From assembly GCA_030609325.1 (NCBI GenBank), contig JAUWCL010000027.1:1-45865 (forward strand): a stretch of DNA of 45,865 bases. The letters are read 5' to 3'. Positions 31,070 through 39,472 of the stretch are shown here, piece by piece; position 1 is the stretch's first letter; each line of letters opens with the position of its first letter. The translations under genes and the position numbers were made by a program. The notes under the pieces are model-generated. The model was not told the origin of the DNA. It saw only the letters and a program-made list of their open reading frames with translations, and ran no database searches. Source of the stretch: Candidatus Krumholzibacteriota bacterium (lineage in GTDB: Bacteria > Krumholzibacteriota > Krumholzibacteriia > Krumholzibacteriales > Krumholzibacteriaceae).

Positions 31070-31244
31070 CAGGCCGGCACAGATCGCAACTGATCCAATA
31101 TTTCGTCCGGCCGCCACTTAAGGTTGGCCGGGCGCCTTCTCATATGATATACGGGAGAGGACCGCCGGAGGGCGCGAAACGGAACCCGTGGCGCGCCTGC
31201 CGCACGAGAGCGGCAGGCCCTGTGATGAAGTGAGGCCGTATCCC

Positions 31245-31904
31245 GTGAACGTGGAATATACTGTCGGCGTCGAAGGGTGGTTCGCCTGCGCGTGGCACGT
31301 GATCAAAACGCGCCCGAATTTGATTCTGAGAGGCCTCTCCGTTATGCTCCTCTTCTCCCTGCTCGGCATCGGACTCGGCATGATGCCAGGCGGAAGCGCA
31401 CTTGTGCTCATTCTTCAGATAACGGTCGGTCAGGTGCTCCAGGCCGGCTGGTATCTCTTCTGTCTGAGGCTGGTACGCGATGAGGATGTCTCGCCGGCCG
31501 TGATGTTCGAACCGTTCAGGCGCTTCGGTCAGGTCTGGCTCGTTACCATCATCATTCCACTGATCATCGCCACGGGATTGCTATTCTTTATCGTCCCCGG
31601 CCTGTATCTGTGGGCGAGGTTCGGCATGGGGATCTTCGCCGCGGTCGACAGGAAGTTGAATCTTGACGAGGCTCTCAATTTCAGCACGAGGATCACGGAG
31701 GGCAGCAGGCTGCAGATCCTCCTTCTCCACCTGATCATGGCGGGCCTGGGTATACTGCTCGTCATACCGAGTGTTTTCGAGATGGGGAACCTCGGAGTGA
31801 TCACCTTCCTGGTCTATCTGTTCTTCCTGACCCCGCTGTTCGGGACAGCATACGCCGCTGCCTACGAAAGCCTCGTGGAAACGAGGGTCGAGGAAGATTT
31901 GTAA
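31245..31904 (+). CDS. Integral membrane protein (DUF975/GPDP-membrane-domain-like)
   Basis: About 219 aa. Six hydrophobic segments arranged as in glycerophosphodiesterase-type membrane domains and related 'YciC/DUF975' proteins: ILRGLSVMLLFSLLGIGLGM, LVLILQITVGQVLQAGWYLF, VWLVTIIIPLIIATGLLFFI-VPGLYLWARF (a typical FxIPGxxxxxRF-like element), LDEALNFSTRITEGSR, and AYAAAYESLVE at the end. Function unknown. GTG 31245 is chosen as start (GTGAGG 9 nt upstream); the frame from 31188 is possible. A relic follows directly. Confidence 0.6.
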   Translation: MNVEYTVGVEGWFACAWHVIKTRPNLILRGLSVMLLFSLLGIGLGMMPGGSALVLILQITVGQVLQAGWYLFCLRLVRDEDVSPAVMFEPFRRFGQVWLVTIIIPLIIATGLLFFIVPGLYLWARFGMGIFAAVDRKLNLDEALNFSTRITEGSRLQILLLHLIMAGLGILLVIPSVFEMGNLGVITFLVYLFFLTPLFGTAYAAAYESLVETRVEEDL

Positions 31905-31932
31905 GCGGCAACGTCGCATTCGCATCGCAGGC

Positions 31933-32043
31933 ATCGACCTGCCCCTGATCGGCCTCTACGACGCGTCTTTAAAGGAGCCGTTCGAGCCGGTTCTGGAGCC
32001 GAGGCCAGGAAAGCACGTATGCGTATTCGCGTTCTATAGCTGA
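31933..32043 (+). pseudogene. DUF169-like gene fragment
   Basis: The frame reads IDLPLIGLYDASLKEPFEPV then RPGKHVCVFAFYS, ending in TGA (32041-32043) where DUF169-type proteins continue with an Arg-Trp. No start codon and no continuation is found. A further short frame (VMNPHKPFWQDLVRARGGKI) at 32061-32123 may be another piece of decayed coding sequence. Family assignment is tentative. Confidence 0.4.
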
Positions 32044-32178
32044 TGGAGGAATGGATCGATGTGATGAACCCACACAAGCCCTTCTGGCAGGACCTCGTAA
32101 GGGCGAGGGGCGGGAAGATCTGACTCCGGCGGGAAGGAGAACAGGATTATGGATCGGACGGGACAGGGAGGGGTCGAC

Positions 32179-33291
32179 ATGAGAACTCGAATGATGCATG
32201 TAATCGTCGCGCTTCTGGCGATCTGCGCCGGGGCGGCGTTTGCAGGGAATCAGACAATCGCTTGCCTCGAGAAGTACGCTCTCACGGAGGAGACCGCGTC
32301 GGGATTCGCGCGGATAGCGCTTCACTGCGTACACAGGGAGTTCCCCAACAAACCGGGCCACGTGATGAACGACAGCACCGAGGTGGCAGGCCCGGCGGTG
32401 CTTCACCCGGCCTTCTACGGTTGCTTCGACTGGCACTCGTCCGTGCACGGTCACTGGATGCTTGTCCGTCTCCTGGGGCTCTTCCCCGATATGCCCGAGG
32501 CACCGGAAATAAGGAAGGTTCTCGACAATAACCTCTCGGCGGAGAACATTCTCGTCGAGGCGGAGTACTTCCGGCAGAAGAACAGGGCCTCTTTCGAGCG
32601 CACGTACGGATGGGCCTGGCTTCTCAAACTTGCCGGGGAAGTCGGCCGCTGCCCCGATCCGGCGGCGAGGGATTGGGAGAAAAACCTCCAGCCGCTCGTC
32701 GACGTGATCGTAGAGAACTACTTCGAGTTCCTGCCGAAGCAGACCTATCCGATAAAGAGGGGGGTGCATCCCAACACCGCCTTCGGCCTCTCTTTCGCGC
32801 TCGATTATGCATGGTCGACGGGAAACAGGGAACTCGCGCTGCTCATCGGCAATGTCGGAAAGGACTATTATTACGGATGTATCTCCGCCTGTCCGGCCGG
32901 CTGGGAGCCGGACGGCGACGATTTCTTCTCCCCGTGCCTCATGATAGCCGATCTTATGAGAAGGATACTGCCGCAGGACGATTACCTGAGATGGCTGGAG
33001 AAATTCCTTCCGGAGCTTCGTTATGGTCTGCCCGAATCATTTCTCGAGCCGGTCGAGGTCTCCGACAGGAGCGACCCGAAGATCATCCACCTCGACGGCC
33101 TCAATCTCAGCAGGGCGTGGTGCATGAAGGGGATCGCCATGGCCCTTCCCGAAGACGATCCTCGCAGGGGGATCCTCGAGGATGCGGCCTGCCTGCACGC
33201 GGAAGAGGCCCTGGTGCATGTCGCGAGCGGTAACTACGAGGGGGAACACTGGCTCGCCTCGTTCGCCGTGTTCCTGCTGGCCGGGGAGTGA
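32179..33291 (+). CDS. DUF2891-family secreted protein
   Basis: About 370 aa. A signal peptide (MMHVIVALLAICAGAAFA) is followed by a helical-repeat domain with strong DUF2891 markers: CFDWHSSVHGHWMLVRLLG, FERTYGWAWLLKLA, YPIKRGVHPNTAFGLSFALD and LSRAWCMKGIA. The conserved His, Trp, Asp and Glu residues suggest a metal- or carbohydrate-linked enzyme of the alpha/alpha-toroid type, but no activity is established. Start ATG 32179 (GGGAGGGG, 5 nt spacing) is preferred over 32149. The GNAT gene begins 4 bp after its stop, so they form an operon. Confidence 0.9.
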   Translation: MRTRMMHVIVALLAICAGAAFAGNQTIACLEKYALTEETASGFARIALHCVHREFPNKPGHVMNDSTEVAGPAVLHPAFYGCFDWHSSVHGHWMLVRLLGLFPDMPEAPEIRKVLDNNLSAENILVEAEYFRQKNRASFERTYGWAWLLKLAGEVGRCPDPAARDWEKNLQPLVDVIVENYFEFLPKQTYPIKRGVHPNTAFGLSFALDYAWSTGNRELALLIGNVGKDYYYGCISACPAGWEPDGDDFFSPCLMIADLMRRILPQDDYLRWLEKFLPELRYGLPESFLEPVEVSDRSDPKIIHLDGLNLSRAWCMKGIAMALPEDDPRRGILEDAACLHAEEALVHVASGNYEGEHWLASFAVFLLAGE

Positions 33292-33295
33292 TCCC

Positions 33296-33775
33296 ATGAA
33301 GGTCCGTGAAGCGTCATCGGAGAGAGATATCAATACCGTACGTTCCATCTTTCTCGAGTACGGGGAATCGCTCGGATTCGATCTCTGCTTCCAGGAGTTC
33401 GACAGGGAACTGGAGGAATTGCCGGGAGAGTACGCTTCGCCCCGCGGCAGGATCCTGCTCGCCGAGGAGAAGGGCGAGATGATCGGGTGTGTCGCTCTGA
33501 GGGATCTCGGCGGCGGAGAGTGTGAGATGAAAAGACTTTACGTCAGGCCTGGTTTCCGCGGGGTCGGCGCCGGGAGGGCCCTGGCCGAAGAGATCGTCAG
33601 GATTGCGAAACACGAAGGATACGAAAAGATGCGCCTCGACACGCTTGCCTCGATGAAAACGGCTATAGCGCTCTACAAATCGATGGGATTCAGGGAGATA
33701 GAGCCGTACAGGTACAATCCGATCTGCGGCGCCGTCTATCTCGAGCTCAACCTCGGCGGGGGTGACGGAAAGTGA
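33296..33775 (+). CDS. GNAT-family N-acetyltransferase
   Basis: 159 aa. N-terminal strand MKVREASSERDINTVRSIF, then ILLAEEKGEMIGCVALRDLG, and the acetyl-CoA loop KRLYVRPGFRGVGAGRALAE (R-G-x-G-x-G/A). The C-terminus YKSMGFREIEPYRYNPICGA completes the fold and resembles amino-acid-acetylating members. GGGGAG before the ATG lies inside the end of the DUF2891 gene. Substrate unknown. After the stop, 33776-33895 contains only a short broken frame. Confidence 0.88.
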   Translation: MKVREASSERDINTVRSIFLEYGESLGFDLCFQEFDRELEELPGEYASPRGRILLAEEKGEMIGCVALRDLGGGECEMKRLYVRPGFRGVGAGRALAEEIVRIAKHEGYEKMRLDTLASMKTAIALYKSMGFREIEPYRYNPICGAVYLELNLGGGDGK

Positions 33776-33895
33776 GCTGGAATCCGCCCGTCGGCCATTC
33801 GGTCTGTACGAAGGACGAGGCGAGAGAACTCGTTGGTATCCGTGAAAGGTTCTGGATATCGACCTGCTGCTGACACTGATCGACGACGCTCTGGA

Positions 33896-35059
33896 TCACT
33901 GATTCGACCCGACCGGGTCCGGCGCGGATTCCACGGTCTTTTCCGTATAGATCACGCCGCGTTCCTTCAGCCCGGCGAGCATGTACTCTACGCACTCCGT
34001 ATCTTCGCCGATGAACTCGGGTGCGCTAATACCTTTTCTCTCATAAATGCCTCCGGCGAGCATCCTCAGCGCCACAGTCGCCGTGTACCCGGTTGTCCGG
34101 GCCATGGAATGCACGCCGGAGGCTTCGTCATGCCTGTCGAACAGGTCGTATTCGTATCGTACCGCGTCTCCGTCCTTTGTCCCTTCAACGATCACCTTCA
34201 TGACGGTCAGGTCGCGATCGTCTTCGGAGAGTTCCCATAACGGGAAGAGAAGTCTTGCCGTGAAATCGAGCGGCCTGATCTTCGTGCCGCTTATCTCGAT
34301 CTCGCCGGTCGAGAAGAATCCCGACTCCCTGAGCACCGCGATCTTCTCGATGTGTCCGGGGTAACGGAGGGTCTTTTCCTTCATGTCGGGGATGTCCAGC
34401 GTCGCGGCGAGAGTTCTCAGCCCGTCACTGTTGAAAGACTCGAGGGTCCCGATGCCGGGGAAGTCGAGATATTCGGGATCGGACAGGGCCGGCCGGATGA
34501 CAAGCCGGCCGTTCTCGAAGTATCTCGCAGGCCTCGTGTATTCCTCTAGCACATCTATCGGGGAGAAGCCGGCCTTGTACTCCCAGGGCCAGTTTCTCCG
34601 GACGGGAAGCCCTCCGACGTAGATCAGCGCGCTTTCCGCCCTGTCGAGCCTGCGGGCGGCGTATGAGACGAGCACGTTGCTCATGCCCGGGGCGACGCCG
34701 CAGTCGACTATCGCCGTAACGCCATGCTCGCGGGCGAGACCATCGAGGTCGAAGGGGTCCTCGGGGGAAAATGCGATATCGACGACGTTCGTACCGGTCT
34801 CGATGACAGATCGGAGGACCGAGTGGCCCATGAACCCGGGGGTAGCGTTGATCACATAATCGCAGCCGGCGGTCAGCTCCTTCACCTTTTCACTGTTGGA
34901 AAGGTCGGCCTGGATCTTGCCGATTCCGGGGAAATCGTCCAGTTTCGAGAGGGCCTCGCCGCTGATGTCGGCGACGCTGACCTCGAAATCTCCGTCCGCC
35001 GCCAGGTCCCTTGCCATCGGCCCGCCCACGAGCCCCGCGCCCAGTATGATGACATTCAT
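33896..35059 (-). CDS. Saccharopine dehydrogenase-like oxidoreductase
   Basis: 387 aa. An N-terminal Rossmann fold (VIILGAGLVGGPMARDLA, then VADIS and DYVINATPGFMGHSV) precedes the saccharopine-dehydrogenase catalytic domain with DCGVAPGMSNVLVSYAAR, GGLPVRRNWPWEYKAGFSP-IDVLEEYTRPARY and the C-terminal MARTTGYTATVALRMLAGG. This subgroup includes saccharopine, lysine and carboxynorspermidine dehydrogenases; which one cannot be told from sequence alone. AGGAG lies 6 nt before the ATG. A consensus promoter lies ~190 bp upstream. It is divergent from mscS. Confidence 0.88.
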   Translation of the reverse strand: MNVIILGAGLVGGPMARDLAADGDFEVSVADISGEALSKLDDFPGIGKIQADLSNSEKVKELTAGCDYVINATPGFMGHSVLRSVIETGTNVVDIAFSPEDPFDLDGLAREHGVTAIVDCGVAPGMSNVLVSYAARRLDRAESALIYVGGLPVRRNWPWEYKAGFSPIDVLEEYTRPARYFENGRLVIRPALSDPEYLDFPGIGTLESFNSDGLRTLAATLDIPDMKEKTLRYPGHIEKIAVLRESGFFSTGEIEISGTKIRPLDFTARLLFPLWELSEDDRDLTVMKVIVEGTKDGDAVRYEYDLFDRHDEASGVHSMARTTGYTATVALRMLAGGIYERKGISAPEFIGEDTECVEYMLAGLKERGVIYTEKTVESAPDPVGSNQ

Positions 35060-35251
35060 ATCATGCTCCTGTCACATGCGTTGCCGGCCGGCAAATACCG
35101 GCCTGATGTAAGTTCTATTCAGAATTTCAATCGGGAATATTTGAATCGTGAAGAATCAAAGACCGCTGAAACGGTTGAGATACCCGAGCAGGAACCGCCA
35201 GGTATCCGAGATCGATCCGTGAGGTATGCGCGAATCGGCGTTCATATACTG

Positions 35252-35279
35252 ATACTATCATCGAAACGGGCCGTGTCAA
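35252..35279 (-). promoter_or_regulatory. Promoter for the saccharopine-dehydrogenase-like gene
   Basis: On the minus strand TTGACA (35279-35274), a 16-nt spacer and TAGTAT (35257-35252). The leader to 35059 is about 185 nt, long enough to hold regulatory structure, though none stands out. The gap 35060-35410 holds only this promoter and the divergent one at 35322. Confidence 0.6.
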
Positions 35280-35321
35280 CCGGATCATTCTGCCTCCGCA
35301 TGCCTGTCGTACTGAATTGTG

Positions 35322-35350
35322 TTGCACGGGATTACGATTGTAATTATTAT
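35322..35350 (+). promoter_or_regulatory. Promoter for mscS-like gene
   Basis: TTGCAC (35322-35327), a 17-nt spacer and TATTAT (35345-35350); predicted leader about 54 nt to the ATG at 35411. Confidence 0.55.
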
Positions 35351-35410
35351 CAGTCTCATATTTCATTGAAGAATAGATAATTCGATTCTTTAGCCTCTGG
35401 AGGAGTGAAC

Positions 35411-36226
35411 ATGGAGGACTGGACCGCTTTCCTCGTCGATTTCGGCAGGAACTACGGCCTGAAGGTCGTCGCCGCGATCGCGATTCTGATAATCGGACGC
35501 ATCGCCGCCGGTATCTTCAAGCGTGTCATTATCAAGATCCTGAGGAAATCGAAGACAGACGAGGCCATAGTCTCGTTCGTCGGAAGCTTCGTCCACATGG
35601 CGATCATGATCTTCACCGTGCTCGCCGCCCTGGCGAAGTTCGGCATCCAGACCGCGTCGTTCATCGCGATACTCGGAGCAGCCGGCTTCGCCGTAGGCTT
35701 CGCCATGCAGGGATCGCTCTCGAGCTTCGCCGCCGGCGTCCTGCTCCTCGTCTTCCGTCCGATCAAGGTCGGCGATTACGTCGAGGTAGCGGGCGTGGCC
35801 GGTACGGTCAAGGAGATCAAACTGTTCAACACGATCGTCGCAACACCGGACAACGTCAAGATCTTCGTGCCGAACAACAAGATCAACAGCGACATCATCA
35901 AGAACTACGCCGGGTACAACGAGCGCAGGATCGATATGGTCGTGGGAATCAGCTACGGTTCGCCGATCGACAAGGCGTACGAGATCATGAAGAAGATCGT
36001 AGCGGCCGACAGCCGGGTCCTCGCCGAGCCCGCGATCCAGATATCAGTCGCCGAGCTGGCAGACTCGAGCGTCAATTTCGTGCTCCGTCCATGGGTGAAG
36101 AGAGAGGACTACTGGGCCGTCAGATTCGAACTGACCGAGAAGATCAAGAAGGAATTCGACGCCGCCGGTATCGAGATACCGTTCCCGCAGACGGACGTCC
36201 ATCTCTACAGGGAAGAGACTGCCTGA
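35411..36226 (+). CDS. mscS: Small-conductance mechanosensitive channel, MscS family
   Basis: 271 aa, the size of E. coli MscS. TM1 and TM2 (VVAAIAILIIGRIAAGIF; SFVHMAIMIFTVLAAL), then the pore-lining TM3 with its Gly/Ala pattern (FIAILGAAGFAVGFAMQGSL), followed by FAAGVLLLVFRPIKVGDYVE, the GVAGTVKEI beta domain with VPNNKI, and the cytoplasmic alpha/beta cage. It forms a heptamer that opens under membrane tension to release solutes. GGAGGAG lies 5 nt before the ATG. Confidence 0.95.
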   Translation: MEDWTAFLVDFGRNYGLKVVAAIAILIIGRIAAGIFKRVIIKILRKSKTDEAIVSFVGSFVHMAIMIFTVLAALAKFGIQTASFIAILGAAGFAVGFAMQGSLSSFAAGVLLLVFRPIKVGDYVEVAGVAGTVKEIKLFNTIVATPDNVKIFVPNNKINSDIIKNYAGYNERRIDMVVGISYGSPIDKAYEIMKKIVAADSRVLAEPAIQISVAELADSSVNFVLRPWVKREDYWAVRFELTEKIKKEFDAAGIEIPFPQTDVHLYREETA

Positions 36227-36251
36227 GCCATGTCCGAAAGGAGAGGTCGGC

Positions 36252-36512
36252 AACATAACGTGGGTGTGGAACTTCAACTACACGAAATATGAATCGGTCG
36301 ACCCGTACGGCTCGGTCCGTTTCGGGAGCCAGTTTCAGGACAAGAGCGATTCGGAACAGTTTCGCTATGTCAACCCGATGAGGTTCACCGAGTCGATCGG
36401 TATTGCGAAGATCCTGACCAAGACGGAGGACAGGCACTGGCTGATGCGGTTCGGCCTTGCGGCGCGGCGGATCGTCGACAGGGACGGCAATATCGAGGAA
36501 GAGGAAGACTAG
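36252..36512 (+). pseudogene. Fragment of a DUF3078-like outer-membrane protein
   Basis: NITWVWNFNYTKYESVDPYG, then SVRFGSQF, YVNPMRFTESIGIAKILTKT, and HWLMRFGLAARRIV. The alternating aromatic strands and NPMRFTE motif recall the barrel part of DUF3078-type outer-membrane proteins. No signal peptide or proper start precedes it (frame is open from the end of mscS; GTG 36264 has no ribosome site) and the C-terminal strands are missing (ends EEEED). Confidence 0.5.
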
Positions 36513-36646
36513 AGGGTGCAATATACGCAGGACCGGTCCCGGCGTGGCAGGCGTGCCACATTATTTCTATTGATAGCATCGTATGGGATGGTTATTCTTC
36601 CTGAGCAGGACAGACGGACTGGAAGCGGAAGACCGGAAAGGACTTC

Positions 36647-37360
36647 ATGACAGAAGAAATCAGGATACTCGCGGTAACGGCAGCGTCGATAGGGTTCTTT
36701 CATACCCTGCTCGGCCCGGACCATTACCTCCCCTTCATAATGATGGCGAGAGCGGGACGCTGGTCTAACTCCAAGACGGCGGTTGTTACTGTCCTGTGCG
36801 GAATCGGCCACGTGCTGAGCTCCGTACTCCTCGGCTTCGCCGGGATCTTCCTCGGCACTCAGCTCTCGAGGCTCAAGGCGTTCGAGTCGGCAAGGGGCGA
36901 AATCGCCGCCTGGCTGCTGATCGTCTTCGGGCTGGTCTATTTCGTATGGGGTGTCCGCAGGGCGATTCTCGACAAGCCGCACAGGCACGAGCACAAACAC
37001 CCAGGCGGCGTCGTCCATGAGCACTCGCACGATCATCACGACGAGCACGCCCATCCACACCTCGAGAAGGGCCGGCCCAACTACACCCCGTGGGTCCTCT
37101 TCGTGATATTCGTCCTCGGCCCGTGCGAGCCTCTGATACCGATCCTGATGTATCCCGCCGCCAGACACGACATGGGGAGCGTGATCCTCGTCGGCTCGAT
37201 CTTCTCAGTCGTTACCGTCGGCACCATGCTGGCGGCAGTGATGCTGCCGCTGGCGGGAGTGAAGATAGTAAGGCTGGACGGGCTGGAGAAGTATTCTCAC
37301 GCGCTCGCCGGCGCAATCATCATGTTCAGCGGCCTGGGAATCCGTTTTCTCGGGCTCTGA
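36647..37360 (+). CDS. UreH/SafE-like membrane transporter, probably metal
   Basis: 237 aa, six spans. TM1 holds FFHTLLGPDHYLPF, related to the His-Asp-His signature of Ni/Co permeases and RcnA/UreH proteins. A long cytoplasmic loop (~112-140) is very His-rich (HEHKHPGG, HEHSHDHHDEHAHPH), typical of metal binding. The second half has VIFVLGPCEPLIPILMYPAA and GAIIMFSGLGIRFLGL. It is likely a transition-metal (Ni, Co or similar) transporter or exporter; direction and metal are inference. AAAGGA lies just before the ATG. Confidence 0.8.
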   Translation: MTEEIRILAVTAASIGFFHTLLGPDHYLPFIMMARAGRWSNSKTAVVTVLCGIGHVLSSVLLGFAGIFLGTQLSRLKAFESARGEIAAWLLIVFGLVYFVWGVRRAILDKPHRHEHKHPGGVVHEHSHDHHDEHAHPHLEKGRPNYTPWVLFVIFVLGPCEPLIPILMYPAARHDMGSVILVGSIFSVVTVGTMLAAVMLPLAGVKIVRLDGLEKYSHALAGAIIMFSGLGIRFLGL

Positions 37361-37742
37361 GCGTGCCGACCTTCGAGACGATTATTCCCAGAAGCATCAG
37401 CGTGCATCCGACGAGTCTTCTTGCGGGGATCACCTCACCGAGAACGATCCATCCGCCGGGGGCGGCGAAGATTGTCTCGAGGCTCAGTATGATCGCTGCA
37501 TGGGCGGGAGGGGTCTTCCGCTGTGCTATGACCTGAAGCGTATAGGCCACGGCGAGGCCGAGAATGGGCACGAGGACGACGTACAGCCCCGTGATGAATC
37601 CAGCCTTGCCGGCGGTCGTGTATACGAGGCCCGTCTGCTGGAACGAGCGTGAGACTTCCCAGCGCGGATCTCCCGCCGCGAGCAGCAGAAGGCCTGCCGA
37701 TCCGAGCTGGCCCTTTTTTGCGATATCCTCCCGACGGCAGGA
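37326..37742 (-). pseudogene. EamA/DMT transporter remnant with internal deletion
   Basis: The minus frame, open from just after the GH99 stop codon, reads FQQTGLVYTTAGKAGFITGL, YVVLVPILGL, then directly AVAYTLQVIAQRKTPPAHAA-IILSLETIFAAPGGW, and ends MLLGIIVSKV. In EamA transporters about 90-100 residues separate VPILGL from AYTLQVIAQ. They are lost here without breaking the frame, and the N-terminal spans are missing too. It overlaps the 3' end of the plus-strand transporter gene by 35 bp. Confidence 0.72.
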
Positions 37743-37745
37743 CCG

Positions 37746-38888
37746 CTAGTGGCTGAAGGTATACTTGTAATTGCTGAACAGGCTTCTCGTCTTGTGGAGG
37801 TAGAAGTCGTGCGGCACGGGGCTGTAGTCGAGGTACTCGTATCCCTCTATCGACATCGCCCCTGCAGGTTCGATTTGCGTTCCCTCGTGCCATTCGTTGA
37901 ACGACGTGATCCCGATGAACGAAGGCTGGATCCTGTGCGTCTCGACGAACATCGCGTAGTAATACTCTCCCCTGTCCCGGTCGCGCCTGTTGACGGCGTT
38001 CCACGGCCGGATGCGCGTGTCGTCGTAGCCGGGACCGATGCAGGGGATAAAGAGAGTCTCGTTATCGAGGGCCCATTCTGCGATATCCTGCCAGTTCGTG
38101 GTGGTCGAGCCCCACGTGAACCCGTCGATCGCGAAATATGTATAACAGCCGTCGAATCCGCCGTCGAGTATGAAGTCGAGGTGGTCCTCCTCGACGAGCA
38201 GTCCGATGACCAGTGCGTCGTATTCGGTACCGCGGATAGTGTTCGCGCCTCCGGGCGTGAGTATCATCTTCCAGTCGTCCACGTCGATCAGGTACGAGTC
38301 GTAGACGTAGAACATCGGCTTCTCGCCGAACCTGTCGGTCCTGTAGAAGGCCGGATGATCGCCGTATTCGTCGATTATATATGCGATCGCCCCTCTTGTC
38401 GCCGCCGCCGTCCGCCCCTCGAACGGCTCTATGTGAAAATCGACCCTGAGACCGTGTCGCCACGCGGCGTCGAGGATGCCGGGGACCGATTTATTGGAAA
38501 AGCTGCCCTGTCCCCACCAAGAGACGCAGATCACGCCGGCGCCGGAGAGGCGGATCTCGAAGCAGTGCCTCGCTATCGTCTCGGGGTCGTGGGAGCTGTA
38601 GCAGCCGTTTCTCGGGTAGAAATTCGAGCCGATGTCGTCCCCACCCGGATAGGATATGTCAGTCCTGCTTCCATCCGGCTCGAGAACGGCGTGATTCCAG
38701 TGCCTGTACTCGTCGTCGAATTCGGGAGTTCCGTACCAGGCGTAATAGAAGATATGGAAATCCATAGACCTGGGCAGATATTCGGGAAGTCCGGAAATCG
38801 GTTCTTCCAGTTTTTTGTCGTTTCCGCCGCCGCAGCCGGCGGCGAGGACGAGAATCGCCGAAAGAAGGATAAGAATCGGTACGCGCAT
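37746..38888 (-). CDS. GH99 endo-alpha-1,2-mannosidase-like lipoprotein
   Basis: 380 aa. Lipoprotein signal MRVPILILLSAILVLAAGC. The rest is a GH99 (beta/alpha)8 barrel: FHIFYYAWYGTPEFDDEYRH-W, FYPRNGCYSSHDPETIARHC, VICVSWWGQG, VDFHIEPFEGR, YGDHPAFYR, FYVYDSYLID, FDGCYTYFAIDGFTWGS, FIPCIGPGYDDTRIRPWN, and the catalytic FNEWHEGTQIEPA with its two Glu. GH99 enzymes cut alpha-1,2-mannosidic links inside N-glycans (animal MANEA) or yeast-type mannan (Bacteroides). Here it is anchored in the envelope, pointing to glycan scavenging. GGAG lies 8 nt before the ATG. Confidence 0.93.
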   Translation of the reverse strand: MRVPILILLSAILVLAAGCGGGNDKKLEEPISGLPEYLPRSMDFHIFYYAWYGTPEFDDEYRHWNHAVLEPDGSRTDISYPGGDDIGSNFYPRNGCYSSHDPETIARHCFEIRLSGAGVICVSWWGQGSFSNKSVPGILDAAWRHGLRVDFHIEPFEGRTAAATRGAIAYIIDEYGDHPAFYRTDRFGEKPMFYVYDSYLIDVDDWKMILTPGGANTIRGTEYDALVIGLLVEEDHLDFILDGGFDGCYTYFAIDGFTWGSTTTNWQDIAEWALDNETLFIPCIGPGYDDTRIRPWNAVNRRDRDRGEYYYAMFVETHRIQPSFIGITSFNEWHEGTQIEPAGAMSIEGYEYLDYSPVPHDFYLHKTRSLFSNYKYTFSH

Positions 38889-39076
38889 GTTATTTTCTCC
38901 ATTGAAACGAGGTACGGAACGCTGCCGACAGTCGCAACAGCATACGATTATGTAGGATAATCAAGAAGTTACCGTCAGTCAAGGGTGCGAAAAGAGTCTT
39001 GAAGGAGGCCGCAGCGGGCATTTAGAATGTGGGGGCCGAGATTGACCCCATACTTTATCAGGTTTCGGGAGAGATC

Positions 39077-39337
39077 GTGAAAGGATCGTTCAGAAGGACC
39101 TTCGTCGAATACTTCTTCATCACAATCGGGGCCTTCATCATGTCCCTCGGAGTCGGCGTATTCCTTATCGACGCGAAGGTCGTGCCGGGCGGAGTAACGG
39201 GGCTCTCGATGGCGGTGCACTATCTGACGGGGAACGAGATCTCTGTCGGGATCCTCATGTGGATCCTCAACATACCCCTCTTCATCTGGGGGATCGTCGA
39301 GCTGGGCAAGTCGTCCGCCTCCAGGACAGCGGGGTGA
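39077..39337 (+). pseudogene. YitT-family membrane protein, 3' truncated
   Basis: A GTG with GGGAGA upstream starts KGSFRRTFVEYFFITIGAFI, continues VFLIDAKVVPGGVTGLSMAV and MWILNIPLFIWGIVELGKS, an excellent YitT N-terminus, then turns to unrelated SASRTAG and stops. Full YitT proteins are ~280 aa with five or six spans and a C-terminal DUF2179 domain. None of that is found downstream; only short open frames (EVDLDKLAMMKKDA; MNRGTIGVVEELKEKKHGLK) fill the space to 39473. Confidence 0.75.
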
Positions 39338-39472
39338 GGTTGATCTCGACAAGCTGGCGATGATGAAGAAGGACGCATGAACCGCGGCACGATCGGGGTA
39401 GTAGAGGAACTCAAGGAAAAGAAGCACGGGCTGAAGGTCCTGCTCGAGCACCAGGAGAAGGAGCTGGAATTA

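Noticed and set aside
33772-33900. Small gene after the GNAT (GTG overlapping its stop, SWNPPVGHSVCTKDEAREL)
   Set aside because: It breaks into two frames (GIRERF then LDIDLLLTLIDDALD) with no recognised family; too little to call even as a pseudogene.
39377-39472. N-terminal extension of the CBM9 lipoprotein
   Set aside because: It would hide the lipoprotein signal; AAGGAG and the lipobox fix the start at 39473. The extension may be another relic (GTIGVVEELKEKKHGLKVLL) but I cannot name it.
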